Assembly: GCF_035609205.1 (NCBI RefSeq)
Contig: NZ_CP141184.1
Location: forward strand, 3,252,501 to 3,316,500
Direction of reading: 5' to 3'
Length of the DNA: 64,000 nucleotides
Source of the DNA: Hymenobacter sp. GOD-10R
GTDB taxonomy: Bacteria > Bacteroidota > Bacteroidia > Cytophagales > Hymenobacteraceae
Shown here: positions 43,842-52,984 of the stretch, piece by piece
How positions within the stretch are numbered: position 1 is the stretch's first letter
How the letters are laid out: every line of letters begins with the position of its first letter
Notes under the pieces: model-generated
Databases searched by the model: none
Seen by the model: only the letters and a program-made list of their open reading frames with translations
What the model was told of the DNA's origin: nothing
Made by a program: the position numbers and the translations under genes

Positions 43842-44900
43842 ATGCCTAAAACCATAGACTACCCGCGCACTAGTTACACAGGAGCTTGGGAAGTAGCCGA
43901 AGTAGTAGATGATACAGGGGGCAAATGCGCCATAGATACCTGTGCGCGCAAGCTTAATCGGAAAGTCAGTGGCTCTTTCAAAGCTATTATTGGCTCTGCC
44001 GTTAAGTTCGGGCTAGTAACTAGCAAACGTGAACTACTAACTACCACTAACTTATTTCGTCGGATCAAGCATGCTTATGACAAGCAAGAAGAAAAGATAT
44101 ACCACCGCGAAGCCTTCTTAAATCCGCCTTTATTCACGCAGATCTGTCGGAAGTTTCGTAATAGAGAGCTTCCGATTCATATGTTCGATGTGATTCTGAT
44201 TCGGGAGTTCGGTGTGGAAGAAATCAACGCTCAGAATGTAGCAAAAGCCTTTGTTGATGGTGCTCGGATGGTAAGCATTCTTGACGAGCGTAACATCATG
44301 GCAGATATTGATCAGCTAGCCGCTCAGCAAGCCCCGCGTCGAGAATTGGCTAGTACCGAGATGCCCCTAAATGCACTCAGGCCGCCACTTGCAAATGCAA
44401 GTACAAGCGTGCTTAATAATGCCAGCAACGTAGTACAGGCTCACCAGGCATCGGCAGCACCTGCTAACCCTCAACCCAAACCCTCGCCTACTCCTATCAC
44501 TGCACCAGATTTTGTGCCGCCACTTAGAGGCAGAGATGCTATATCTAGCTTATTTGGACTAGATACGGATGATATAGATGAAGAAGAAACAGTTTCTGAA
44601 TCCCTGGAACCGACGAGTCCTCAAGCATCTTCAGTACAACGAACGCAACCTAGCATTATAGACTCACCGAATCTGCCAGAAACACCTGTTCCTAGCACAC
44701 CTGTAACACAGGTAAGGCAAATAGATACCGGATCTACGATAGAATCTACTCGCAGTGACAACAGACTCAATGGGGTTAGCACGTACTCAGTGCATATTAC
44801 AGGCCCAGGTATTGACTCTAACTTAATGATTCAGGACACAGACGATCTTGACATTGTAAATATTCTGCTGGAGAAGATACGAAAGCAGTTAAACCGCTAA
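43842..44900 (+). CDS. unknown protein with winged-helix-like N-terminus
   Basis: The start is taken at Met 43842 (MPKTIDYPRTSYTGAWEVAE); the frame is open from 43785. 352 residues. Residues 12-60 (KCAIDTCARKLNRKVSGSFK, AIIGSAVKFGLVTSKRELLT) fit a winged helix. About 65-150 is helical, 165-310 is a Pro/Ser/Thr-rich linker, and the last 40 residues (STYSVHITGPGIDSNLMIQD, VNILLEKIRKQL) form a conserved-looking beta-helix end. DUF5343-like proteins have a similar plan, but I do not recognise the family. The codon use and AT content differ from the neighbours, suggesting transfer. Confidence 0.65.
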   Translation: MPKTIDYPRTSYTGAWEVAEVVDDTGGKCAIDTCARKLNRKVSGSFKAIIGSAVKFGLVTSKRELLTTTNLFRRIKHAYDKQEEKIYHREAFLNPPLFTQICRKFRNRELPIHMFDVILIREFGVEEINAQNVAKAFVDGARMVSILDERNIMADIDQLAAQQAPRRELASTEMPLNALRPPLANASTSVLNNASNVVQAHQASAAPANPQPKPSPTPITAPDFVPPLRGRDAISSLFGLDTDDIDEEETVSESLEPTSPQASSVQRTQPSIIDSPNLPETPVPSTPVTQVRQIDTGSTIESTRSDNRLNGVSTYSVHITGPGIDSNLMIQDTDDLDIVNILLEKIRKQLNR

Positions 44901-44914
44901 TTGATAGCGGCAAC

Positions 44915-44965
44915 ATACAAAAAGAGGTGGGCACCCCTACTCGGAGTACCCACCTCTTTTTGTAT
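44915..44965. terminator. bidirectional terminator
   Basis: ATACAAAAAGAGGTGGG and CCCACCTCTTTTTGTAT flank 17 bases. It lies between the unknown gene and the convergent glycosyltransferase gene. Confidence 0.9.
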
Positions 44966-44994
44966 TTGTTTATATATTATGTTAAGCAGAATTC

Positions 44995-46677
44995 CTACCT
45001 ATGCTTCACTACTGAGATGTACCATTTTCCATCTTTTCGCTCGCGACCTAGGTAAAAACTGTCGATTAAGTCGATCTGTAATTGCTGCTGCCAGCGGGCA
45101 GGAAGCTCACTTAGACTCCGCCTGTCAGAGAAAGTAGCAAATGGAAGCCGTTCTAAGGGCAGCGAATCGGTGGGTATACGCCAGAGCGGAACGGCCTGCC
45201 CAGCGGCCCATACTTGCTTTACATGCATCTCTTGCATACTATACCACGGCATTCCCGCTATTGCCGGAAGTTGGCGCACATGGCGCAGGTGATGCAAACC
45301 GGCCTCCTCGCGCCGAGCTTCCCACAGTGGATAGGCTGGTAGCAGCAGCGTAATCAGCAGTGCTACCAACGTGAGTGACCCTCCTACTACTACAGGAGGA
45401 CGAAGTTGCTGCCCTCCCCCACGAACCACCAGCACGGCCAACAGTCCGCATAAAACTGTGCCGATACTGAACCGCAAGGTTGCGGGTCCGAACCCCGGGA
45501 GTTTAGCCAGAGCCATAGCAACGGGTGCGGCCACACAAACCAGCGTAAACACCCCTACCCAAAAACGCAAGAGTCGCCGGTCGGTGCGGGTTGCCTGCTG
45601 CTGCGCGAAAGCCGTTTCCCAATATCGCAGTATCCCGGTTGCTAATAAGGCCAGCGGTGGCAATAAAGGCAGCATATACCGCTCCTTTTTCTCCGGTACC
45701 AAGCTCAGCAACACCAACGAGGACAGCAGCCAGCCGAGCGCCAGCGCATAAGGTAAAAACGGCGTTAGCCGGCGCCGGGCGTATGGCACCGCTAGGGAGG
45801 CCAAGGCAGCAACCACCCACACCCCACTGAAAACAAAGAAATTCCAGTAGTACCACGGCGGCTGCACATGCCGCTCACGCCAAGCCGTTACCTCCGTTTG
45901 AGCCACCGCCAGCGCAGCCGGCTGCACGTGATAAAGAATATACAGGGGCCAAGCACACCCCACTCCCAAGGCCACAACAGCGGCCAGTAGCGCTCCGCGG
46001 CCGTGCGTGCGCATGCCGGCTCGCGCTTCATTCAACCGGGAGGCATAACACCCCACAAACGGAAGCAAGCCCCCATAGAGGGCTACCGGGCCTTTACTCA
46101 AAATAGATAACCCCAGCAGCAAACCAGCCCCGGCAAAGCTAGCATACCCCGCACCCGTACTCCGCCAGCCCCGCACCAGCAGCCATAGAGCACCCACTAG
46201 AAAGCTGTTCGCAAAAATATCCCACTGTCCTTCGCGCCCAGTTGTGATGATGAGCAAACTACTCGCGAGCACCAACGCGCTGAGCCACGCCGTCCGACCA
46301 GGGTCTGCTCGTTCAGCCGGACGACCGGCCGTTAGTTCGCGTACCAACCCCCAAAAGAACAGCACGAGCAGCGTGGCGATTATCGCGGCGGGTAACCGCA
46401 ACAAGGCAAGGTTTTCCGTGGGGCCTACTACTTCTTGCACCGCCGCCACGGCCCAGGTGGGCAGCGGCGGCTTGGCCAAGCGCAGTTCCTGGTTCATGGT
46501 GGGAATAAGCCAGGAGCCCCCCGCTACCATCTCCCGAGCTGCCACAAAATTGCGCGATTCCATCAGGCTGACTTCTGGGGCCGAGCCGTGCACAAAAAAA
46601 CTAAAGCCACATACAGCGAGTACGGAAACTAGCCGACCAAGCGCCCACTTGCGCGCTCCAGGTTGAATCAAAGACAC
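44995..46677 (-). CDS. ArnT-like (GT39/GT83) membrane glycosyltransferase
   Basis: 560 residues with about eleven membrane helices. The first periplasmic loop carries ESRNFVAAREMVAGGSWLIP, the acidic motif of polyprenyl-phosphate-dependent transferases such as ArnT and PMT. A C-terminal soluble part follows from about 440. It probably moves a sugar from undecaprenyl phosphate to lipid A or another surface molecule. The nearby GT2, double LAB_N and epimerase genes fit such a pathway. Confidence 0.85.
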   Translation of the reverse strand: MSLIQPGARKWALGRLVSVLAVCGFSFFVHGSAPEVSLMESRNFVAAREMVAGGSWLIPTMNQELRLAKPPLPTWAVAAVQEVVGPTENLALLRLPAAIIATLLVLFFWGLVRELTAGRPAERADPGRTAWLSALVLASSLLIITTGREGQWDIFANSFLVGALWLLVRGWRSTGAGYASFAGAGLLLGLSILSKGPVALYGGLLPFVGCYASRLNEARAGMRTHGRGALLAAVVALGVGCAWPLYILYHVQPAALAVAQTEVTAWRERHVQPPWYYWNFFVFSGVWVVAALASLAVPYARRRLTPFLPYALALGWLLSSLVLLSLVPEKKERYMLPLLPPLALLATGILRYWETAFAQQQATRTDRRLLRFWVGVFTLVCVAAPVAMALAKLPGFGPATLRFSIGTVLCGLLAVLVVRGGGQQLRPPVVVGGSLTLVALLITLLLPAYPLWEARREEAGLHHLRHVRQLPAIAGMPWYSMQEMHVKQVWAAGQAVPLWRIPTDSLPLERLPFATFSDRRSLSELPARWQQQLQIDLIDSFYLGRERKDGKWYISVVKHR

Positions 46678-46790
46678 AGGAAAAACAGCTAAACCACCAT
46701 CATCAAGCCGTCACCCGACGACCCACGACAGCAAGTAACAATTAAAAACGACGATGGTCTACGCAGGAAACTGTACGGCCCCTCCCCGCT

Positions 46791-47702
46791 CTACTCCTGC
46801 TCCACGGGCCGGCCTAGCTGCGTGAGTAGCTCCGGAACGTTGTCTACTTCAATGGCATCTGGGTGGCAGCGCACGAGCCGGGCCACTGCCTTTGCCGAAC
46901 GACCACCGAACACAACTACCTGCAGCCCGGCTGCTTGCGCCTGCGTAGAGCGTTCGGGCGTAATCACGTCTTTACTGACTACCACGGCTTGCATCTTCTC
47001 TCGGATAGCCCGTTGTAGGCCCGCGTCGAAGTTCTGCGTGATTTCGAGGCCCAACGGCACCTGGGGCAACAGCGTACGAAGCTGCCGCAAAGTTGCGGGG
47101 CGGCCACTCAAAACCAGGAGACGATCAGGCGGAATAGAATACGTGCGCAGCAAACGAGCCAGCGCCCGCGCCAGGACGGGCGAACGGGAAGGCGACCTAG
47201 GGGCGGCGCATACCTCATCTTCGTGCAAGTCCACGTGAATTGCGGGGGCTTGCGCCCCACTCGGTAGTTGATCGAGCACCGTTTGTAGCCGCATCAGGTG
47301 CTCATCATGGAACAAATCGTAGATCATCCCGCCCCGGTATGCTAACTTTTCCAACTCAGCGGCGGTGTATTGGCTTACGCACCCCTCACCCGTTGACATA
47401 GAATTTAGGGTTGGATCGTGGTACACGAAAGGGACACTGTCGCGGCTCAGGCGCACGTCTATTTCGATGCCGTCGGCCCCACGGGCTAATGCCCGCTGCA
47501 ACCCCGCTAGGCTGCTCGGAGGCAAGGGGTTAAACGGATTAATTGGCGTAAAAAAACCGGAACCAGCGTGACCCAATACCATAATAGGCCGCGCCGGCAC
47601 CTGGCGGGACGCGCCTGGGTCATCACCCAGCAGGTGCTTGTGCCCGCCCAAGCCAACCGTTGCTAGCAGACCGGCTACCAATAACTTATTCTTCAGTAGC
47701 AT
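46791..47702 (-). CDS. glycerophosphodiester phosphodiesterase-like protein
   Basis: 303 residues with an N-terminal signal or anchor. GDPD features: LGHAGSGFFTPINPFNPLPP with the first catalytic His, GADGIEIDVRLSRDSVPFVY with the Glu-Asp metal pair, YHDPTLNSMS with the second His, and a late IHVDLHEDE. GDPD enzymes release glycerol-3-phosphate from deacylated phospholipids. The usual HRG at the start reads HAG here. Confidence 0.82.
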   Translation of the reverse strand: MLLKNKLLVAGLLATVGLGGHKHLLGDDPGASRQVPARPIMVLGHAGSGFFTPINPFNPLPPSSLAGLQRALARGADGIEIDVRLSRDSVPFVYHDPTLNSMSTGEGCVSQYTAAELEKLAYRGGMIYDLFHDEHLMRLQTVLDQLPSGAQAPAIHVDLHEDEVCAAPRSPSRSPVLARALARLLRTYSIPPDRLLVLSGRPATLRQLRTLLPQVPLGLEITQNFDAGLQRAIREKMQAVVVSKDVITPERSTQAQAAGLQVVVFGGRSAKAVARLVRCHPDAIEVDNVPELLTQLGRPVEQE

Positions 47703-47792
47703 GTTTTTCTCGCTTTGAGGCCCTATCGAAGCTCAACAAAACCTTTGCTGGCCCCACTTAAACTGACTTTCGGGCCAGATAGTTATTTCTCC

Positions 47793-47800
47793 TACCTTTG
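47793..47800 (+). promoter_or_regulatory. -7 element of the epimerase gene
   Basis: TACCTTTG fits TAnnTTTG, 48 bp before the start. The -33 region is weak (CTTTCG). Confidence 0.4.
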
Positions 47801-47847
47801 GCGCCCCACCCGCGGTGGGGTTTCTTTTCAGTGCTTGTCTCTTCTTT

Positions 47848-48828
47848 ATGCCTTCTATTCTGGTCACTGGCTGCGCGGGTTTTATTGGCTCACACGTCTG
47901 CGAACGGCTCTTAGCGGATGGATACCGCGTTGTAGGGCTCGATAACTTTGATCCGTTCTACGACCGCGCCCTAAAGCTGGCCAACATGGCTGGTTTCGCG
48001 CATCATCCGCGCTTCAGCTTCCACGAAGTAGAGCTCCAGCGCGGCGCCGAAGCCCTGGCCGACGCCCTGCCTGCTGAACCGATCGACCTGGTCGTGCACC
48101 TAGCTGCCAAAGCCGGCGTGGGTCCCTCGGTACGCCAGCCCATAGCGTACCTGGAGAACAATGTTATTGGTACTACCCACCTACTGGAGTGGATGCGCCA
48201 GCGTGGGATTGGTAAGCTGTTCTTTGCTTCCTCCTCGTCGGTGTACGGCAACACGCCCGAGCGGCCGTTCCGCGAAGACATGCCCTTGCTGCAAGCCTGC
48301 ATTTCACCTTATGCCGCTTCCAAGTTAGCCGGCGAGCAGCTGACCGCCACCTACCACCATCTCTACGGCCTCGACGTGCTCAACGCACGCTTCTTCACCG
48401 TGTATGGCCCGCGCCAGCGCCCCGACCTAGCAATTCACAAGTTTGTGCGTTTGATGCGGGCCGGACAGCCAATTCCAGTATTTGGCGACGGCACAACCGC
48501 GCGTGATTATACGTTCGTGGCTGACACTGTGGATGGCATTGCCCGCGGCGTGCATTACCTACTCACGAGTACCAACGTGTACGAGACCGTCAACCTAGGC
48601 AACAACAGTCCCGTCACCCTGCTTGACCTCATTCAAGCCATTGGCGACGCCCTAGGTGTTACGCCACAGCTCCAGTTCCAACCCATGCAGGCCGGGGACG
48701 TGGACGTGACCTACGCTGCAATCAGCAAGGCTCGCCACCTACTCGGCTACGCTCCCCAGACCTCTCTGGCCGACGGTCTAGCCCAGTTCGTACAATGGGA
48801 ACGGACCCAGGCGGTGAATGCCGACTAG
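47848..48828 (+). CDS. NAD-dependent sugar epimerase (UDP-glucuronate 4-epimerase-like)
   Basis: The start is chosen at Met 47848 (MPSILVTGCAGFIGSHVCER), where the Rossmann motif GCAGFIGSH begins; the frame is open from 47815. 326 residues. The catalytic Ser and YxxxK are in SSSSVYGN and YAASKLAGEQ, and RDYTFVADTVDGI is typical of GalE/CapI-like epimerases. It supplies a nucleotide sugar, probably for surface glycolipids. Confidence 0.9.
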   Translation: MPSILVTGCAGFIGSHVCERLLADGYRVVGLDNFDPFYDRALKLANMAGFAHHPRFSFHEVELQRGAEALADALPAEPIDLVVHLAAKAGVGPSVRQPIAYLENNVIGTTHLLEWMRQRGIGKLFFASSSSVYGNTPERPFREDMPLLQACISPYAASKLAGEQLTATYHHLYGLDVLNARFFTVYGPRQRPDLAIHKFVRLMRAGQPIPVFGDGTTARDYTFVADTVDGIARGVHYLLTSTNVYETVNLGNNSPVTLLDLIQAIGDALGVTPQLQFQPMQAGDVDVTYAAISKARHLLGYAPQTSLADGLAQFVQWERTQAVNAD

Positions 48829-48863
48829 GTTTCCAGGATTTCCTAACTAGGTATAGCTAATTA

Positions 48864-48915
48864 ACACAACGCGAAGGGCCGCCAACTGTATTGTTGGCGG
48901 CCCTTCGCGTTGTGT
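48864..48915. terminator. strong bidirectional terminator
   Basis: Arms of 23 bases (ACACAACGCGAAGGGCCGCC plus AAC, and complement) with a small loop, between the convergent epimerase and LAB_N genes. Confidence 0.9.
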
Positions 48916-48946
48916 CCTATCGCTTCTCTTGGCTTTCTTAGCGAAA

Positions 48947-49612
48947 CTACTTTTCTATTTCCTCGACCTTCAGACCTTTTATTTCGCGGCGCAGGAGGAC
49001 CACGTTGCGGGCGTACACCACCAGGCCCGGCACGTTACCCAGGATCAACACGATATCGACCGGACGGCGCAGCAAGGCGTAGGTTAAGATCAGGGCCGAG
49101 CCAATGAGACTTACCACCCAAAAGCCCAGCGGCAGCACCGACTCTCCCTTTCGCTCGGAATACAGCCATTGGTAAACGAAGCGCAGCAAAAAGATGGTTT
49201 GCCCCACGGCTCCTAGCACGAGCACTCCCCGTGGAATGCGGCTATTCAGCATGGTTTGCAGACTAAAGAACGAGGTTCCCATCACAAACCACCCGAGCAT
49301 AGCGAGGGGAAATACGTACGCGCCGGCCCGAAACAGGCCATTCAGTTTGCGCCATTCGCCCAGCAGTTGCAGGTTGCGGATGTAGATAGCATAGCTGATC
49401 AGCTGCGCGCTCAGAATTACCGGGTCGTGGCGCAACATACCGTACACGATCATCAGAAACGACGACACCAGGCTAATCTGCCAGAACAAGGTGGGCACCA
49501 GCACACGCTTGGCCCGCTCGCTTTGAATCCATTGCAGAATGATGCGGCTGGAAAACAGCAGCTGCGAGGTCAAACCAATGGCATTGGCGACCAGAGAAAC
49601 ATCTAGCTTCAT
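48947..49612 (-). CDS. double LAB_N-domain membrane protein
   Basis: 221 residues made of two tandem LAB_N (lipid-A-disaccharide synthase N-terminal) modules, each with three helices: FSSRIILQWIQSERAKR and FLLRFVYQWLYSERKGE begin the two copies, and each ends NLQLL or NVVLL after a SYAIYIR or GLVVYAR strand. LAB_N proteins are commonly encoded beside GT2 glycosyltransferases for lipid-linked sugars, as here, with 12 bp to the GT2 gene. Probable flippase or anchor for the glycolipid product; unproven. Confidence 0.85.
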   Translation of the reverse strand: MKLDVSLVANAIGLTSQLLFSSRIILQWIQSERAKRVLVPTLFWQISLVSSFLMIVYGMLRHDPVILSAQLISYAIYIRNLQLLGEWRKLNGLFRAGAYVFPLAMLGWFVMGTSFFSLQTMLNSRIPRGVLVLGAVGQTIFLLRFVYQWLYSERKGESVLPLGFWVVSLIGSALILTYALLRRPVDIVLILGNVPGLVVYARNVVLLRREIKGLKVEEIEK

Positions 49613-49624
49613 GGTGAGCAGCCC

Positions 49625-50398
49625 TTACGCGGCTGGGTTGGCGCTGCCCCCGCGGTGCTGCTCCCCAATTTCGTAGTTCTTCCAGCGCGAGCGAATCCAG
49701 CGGAAGCCGAACGTATCCACCAGCGGCTTCCAGGCCCGGTTCCACAGGTTGTACTTGGCCGTACCAGCGAAACGCGGAAAGTGCTGCACCGGAATCTGCT
49801 TCACCTTGCCGCCTTGTAATTGGATTAGCGCCCCTAGGAAGCGGTGCATGCCATGAAAAAGCGGAATACGGCGCGCGTACTCAATCTTCATGATCTTCAA
49901 GGGGCAGCCCGTGTCCTGAATGCCGTCGTTGATAAGGGTACGGCGCACGGTATTGGCAATCTTCGACGATAGTTTCTTCACCACCGTATCCTGGCGCTTG
50001 GCCCGAATGCCGTTGACCATGTCAAACTGCGGAAAGAACTCGAAGAAGCGCAAGAAATCCAGCGGCGTAGTCTGAATGTCGGAATCGATGTAGCCTAGCA
50101 GCGTAGAGCGGCAGTGGTCGATGCCCGCCTTGATGGCTGTGCTCAGACCACTGTTCTTGGCCAGGGAAATAAACTCGTAGCGACTATCCTGCCGGCAAAT
50201 GTCGCGCAGCAAGGCCAAGGACTTGTCCGTGGAGCCATCATTGACAAACAGCACCGTCGTAGCCACGGGTGTTTTCTCGAGAAACTTGTTCATTTCCACC
50301 ACAAACTGCGGCAGGCTTTCTTCCTCGTTGTACACGGGGACCAGCACGGTGAGGGTTTGGGTAGCTAGGTAAGCGTTGGTGGTGGCAGTTGTGGGCAT
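49625..50398 (-). CDS. GT2 glycosyltransferase (DPM1/ArnC-like)
   Basis: 257 residues: LTVLVPVYNEEESLPQFVVE at the start, FVNDGSTDKSLALLRD, and YIDSDIQTTPLDFL with the DxD metal motif. There are no C-terminal membrane helices, so it is a peripheral enzyme of the dolichyl/undecaprenyl-phosphate sugar synthase type. It makes the polyprenyl sugar used by an ArnT-like transferase; one is encoded at 44995. It is co-transcribed with the double LAB_N gene. Confidence 0.88.
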   Translation of the reverse strand: MPTTATTNAYLATQTLTVLVPVYNEEESLPQFVVEMNKFLEKTPVATTVLFVNDGSTDKSLALLRDICRQDSRYEFISLAKNSGLSTAIKAGIDHCRSTLLGYIDSDIQTTPLDFLRFFEFFPQFDMVNGIRAKRQDTVVKKLSSKIANTVRRTLINDGIQDTGCPLKIMKIEYARRIPLFHGMHRFLGALIQLQGGKVKQIPVQHFPRFAGTAKYNLWNRAWKPLVDTFGFRWIRSRWKNYEIGEQHRGGSANPAA

Positions 50399-50681
50399 AG
50401 AAGCTAGGCAAATCGGGGCGCAAGGTAGCGAGAAAACCCGGCACTAAAGGCGGAGACTAGCTTCTGCATTAGACACAAGCTAGGTTTCTTCGTCGAGTTC
50501 AGCCGGATGTATTTGTTCCGTTTCCACGGACTTGCTGCCAAGTTATACGGGCAGCGTTTCCCACCTGGTAACACCTTGCGCAGTTGCACCCGCACTTACT
50601 TTGCGCATGCTGTGCTAGCCGCTATAAACGATGAACGCGCCTATGGGCGCGTTCTATTCTTAAATTACGCCTTATAGACGC

Positions 50682-51035
50682 TTAGTTCAGCCCTACCTGC
50701 TTCAGGGCTACGGTCTGCCACTTGGCAAAAGTCTGCCACTGCCGGCGCCAGTAGGTATAATCACCTAGCACGCAAATCACCTTATCGCCTTTGAAGTAGA
50801 TCCGAGTTTTGGCGTCCTCATTCTTCCACTCAATCGGGCCCGCCTCATCCGGCTCCATGTCTTCTACATTCTCCCACAGAAAGGAACGGGGCGTCTCGTG
50901 TTGTTGGCCCAGCATATCTTGCCAGAACCGCATAGCATGTGCAACAGGGGAAGGAAACATAATAGCCAATATGAGAATGAGTGAGCAAGCCAGCAGCAAC
51001 CTAGGTTCAGCTGCAAGCAAGATAATTACATTCAT
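50682..51035 (-). CDS. hypothetical secreted or anchored protein
   Basis: 117 residues: a hydrophobic N-terminus (LLLACSLILILAIMFPSPV) followed by a small domain (EDAKTRIYFKGDKVICVLGD, YTYWRRQWQTFAKWQTVALK). The WRRQW and FAKW repeats are notable. No family is recognised. It has normal composition for this genome. Confidence 0.55.
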   Translation of the reverse strand: MNVIILLAAEPRLLLACSLILILAIMFPSPVAHAMRFWQDMLGQQHETPRSFLWENVEDMEPDEAGPIEWKNEDAKTRIYFKGDKVICVLGDYTYWRRQWQTFAKWQTVALKQVGLN

Positions 51036-51303
51036 TCAAAAAGCCAACCAATTATAAATACATATATTATTCAAGCATTTTTCTACTGATCTTATGCTAT
51101 GATAGACTGTTTACTATGATAACTATCAACACATCTAACGTTTCATAGCTGCTATTCTAATTAACAATCTTGATTATACCCGCTATCTACATTATAAAAG
51201 TGATAAAAATCAGTTTGATCATAGCAGTTACTCAAGTTGCACCTACTGCTAGCAGCTGTGCCGCCGAACCAGCGCTAGCTACTAGCTACGGCTCGGCGGC
51301 AGT

Positions 51304-51954
51304 TCAGCTATCTTCACGCCGTACGCCAGCCGAAATAGTCGTGTGCCGCTGACGGAGCACCGCTATAATATCTTCCAAGGTGAGCCCCGAGCCAGCTAGC
51401 AACACCAGCAAATGATACAGCAAATCAGCGGCTTCGCCTTTGAGGCCTTCGATGTTGCCACCGACCGCGTCAATCACCGTCTCGACGGCCTCCTCTCCTA
51501 CCTTTTGCGCAATTTTGGGCATGCCTTTGCGAAAAAGCGATGCCGTGTACGACTTGGGGTCTTCCTCGGGAAAGTCGCGGCGGCGCTGCACGAGGCGTTC
51601 TAGCTCGGCAAGGAAACCAACCGGCGCCGTAGGCAAGGCCGTCTGCTCCGGCTGCTCGAAGCAACTAGTGGTGCCGCGGTGGCACGTGGGGCCGTCGGGA
51701 ATGGCGCGGATGAGCACGGCGTCGCCGTCGCAATCCTCGTGCGTGCTTACGACATGTAGGAAGTTGCCGGAAGTTTCGCCCTTCGTCCAGAGTCGATTCT
51801 TAGAGCGCGAAAAGAACGTGACACGACCTTCGCGCTGGGTTTTTTCCCAGGCTTCTTCGTTCACATAGCCCACCATCAGCACCTGCCCGGTCGCCGCATC
51901 CTGCACCACTGCCGGCAGCAGGCCATTCATTTTTTCAAAATCGAGTGTCATCAA
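51304..51954 (-). CDS. hisIE: bifunctional HisI-HisE (PR-AMP cyclohydrolase / PR-ATP pyrophosphatase)
   Basis: 216 residues. The HisI half has GLLPAVVQDAATGQVLMVGY, KNRLWTKGETSGNFL and the zinc Cys motifs in HEDCDGDAVL and GPTCHRGTTSCF. The HisE half starts about 115 (FLAELERLVQRRRDFPEED) and ends GLTLEDIIAVLRQRH. Steps 2 and 3 of histidine synthesis. Last gene of the operon, preceded by a palindromic repeat. Confidence 0.95.
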   Translation of the reverse strand: MMTLDFEKMNGLLPAVVQDAATGQVLMVGYVNEEAWEKTQREGRVTFFSRSKNRLWTKGETSGNFLHVVSTHEDCDGDAVLIRAIPDGPTCHRGTTSCFEQPEQTALPTAPVGFLAELERLVQRRRDFPEEDPKSYTASLFRKGMPKIAQKVGEEAVETVIDAVGGNIEGLKGEAADLLYHLLVLLAGSGLTLEDIIAVLRQRHTTISAGVRREDS

Positions 51955-51980
51955 CGTTTCTTAATTGTATGTAATAGACG

Positions 51981-52075
51981 GTCATGCTGAGCTTGTCGAA
52001 GCATCTCTACCGCTTCGTCCTCATGGTAAGGCTTATAGCATTGCGGTAGAGATGCTTCGACAAGCTCAGCATGAC
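51981..52075. repeat. palindromic intergenic repeat with 33 bp arms
   Basis: Arms of 33 bases starting GTCATGCTGAGCTTGTCGAA are exact complements around a 29-base loop, between hisF and hisIE. It is one of several palindrome families of this genome and could be an mRNA hairpin that tunes hisIE expression. Confidence 0.85.
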
Positions 52076-52103
52076 CTAACCGTCTTACGATATTCCCCCT
52101 TAA

Positions 52104-52862
52104 CTACAGCCGCACCGGAATACCATCAGCACGCAGGTGCTGCTTGAGCTCGGCAATGCCAATTTCGCCGAAGTGAAAGATGCTAGCAGCTAGGCCCGCA
52201 TCGGCATTGGCTTGCTGAAAAACGGCGGTAAAGTCCTGCTTGCTGCCGGCCCCACCAGAGGCAACGACGGGTATGGAAACTGCCTGAGCTACCGCGCCAG
52301 TCAGATCCAGCGCAAAGCCGTCTTTGGTGCCGTCGTTACTCATAGAAGTCAGTAGGATCTCGCCGGCGCCGCGCGCCGCCACCTCGCGTGACCATTCAAC
52401 CGCATCATGGCCCGTGTTGTGGGTGCCGGCGCGGGTGTATACCTGCCAGCCATTCTCCGGCGTATAGCGCGCATCCACCGCTACCACGATGCATTGCGAG
52501 CCGAAACGACGCGCTAGCTCATCAATCAGCTCGGGGCGGTGCAGCGCAGCCGAATTGATGCTCACTTTGTCGGCGCCGTTCAGCAGCAGCGCCTCCACAT
52601 CGGCTACCGTACCAATCCCGCCCCCCACGGTGAACGGAATATCCAGTTCCCGGGCCACGTCGCGCACCAGCGCTACCAGCGTCTGCCGCTTCTGATTGGT
52701 GGCCGTGATGTCGAGGAACACGAGTTCATCGGCGCCTTCGCGGGCGTAGCGCGAAGCGAGGGCAACTGGGTCACCGGCATCGCGCAAGCCTTCGAAGCGC
52801 ACCCCTTTCACGGTGCGGCCGTCTTTCACATCGAGACAGGGAATAATGCGTTTAGTTAACAT
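52104..52862 (-). CDS. hisF: imidazole glycerol phosphate synthase, cyclase subunit
   Basis: 252 residues with the (beta/alpha)8 barrel pattern: [20 protein letters not shown] containing the catalytic Asp, [18 protein letters not shown], and [16 protein letters not shown]. It makes imidazole-glycerol-phosphate and AICAR from PRFAR with ammonia supplied by HisH. Confidence 0.96.
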   Translation of the reverse strand: MLTKRIIPCLDVKDGRTVKGVRFEGLRDAGDPVALASRYAREGADELVFLDITATNQKRQTLVALVRDVARELDIPFTVGGGIGTVADVEALLLNGADKVSINSAALHRPELIDELARRFGSQCIVVAVDARYTPENGWQVYTRAGTHNTGHDAVEWSREVAARGAGEILLTSMSNDGTKDGFALDLTGAVAQAVSIPVVASGGAGSKQDFTAVFQQANADAGLAASIFHFGEIGIAELKQHLRADGIPVRL

Positions 52863-52873
52863 TTAGGTTAGGC

Positions 52874-52975
52874 TGTAGCGCGAAGCTTCCGCTTCGCGCA
52901 TCGTTGAACGATACTTGTTGCGTCAGCTTATATACCGACGAGCAACGAGGTGCGAAGCAGGAGCTTCGCGCTACA
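52874..52975. repeat. palindromic intergenic repeat (GTAGCGCGAAGC family)
   Basis: TGTAGCGCGAAGCTTCCGC at one end and GCGAAGCAGGAGCTTCGCGC at the other pair with two mismatches over about 25 bases. It fills the hisA-hisF gap. Relatives occur at 4957 and 55691. Confidence 0.75.
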
Positions 52976-52984
52976 TTTTGGGCG

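Noticed and set aside
47715..47945. Plus-strand frame overlapping the epimerase start
   Set aside because: It overlaps the Rossmann-motif coding region of the epimerase in another frame and has no independent support.
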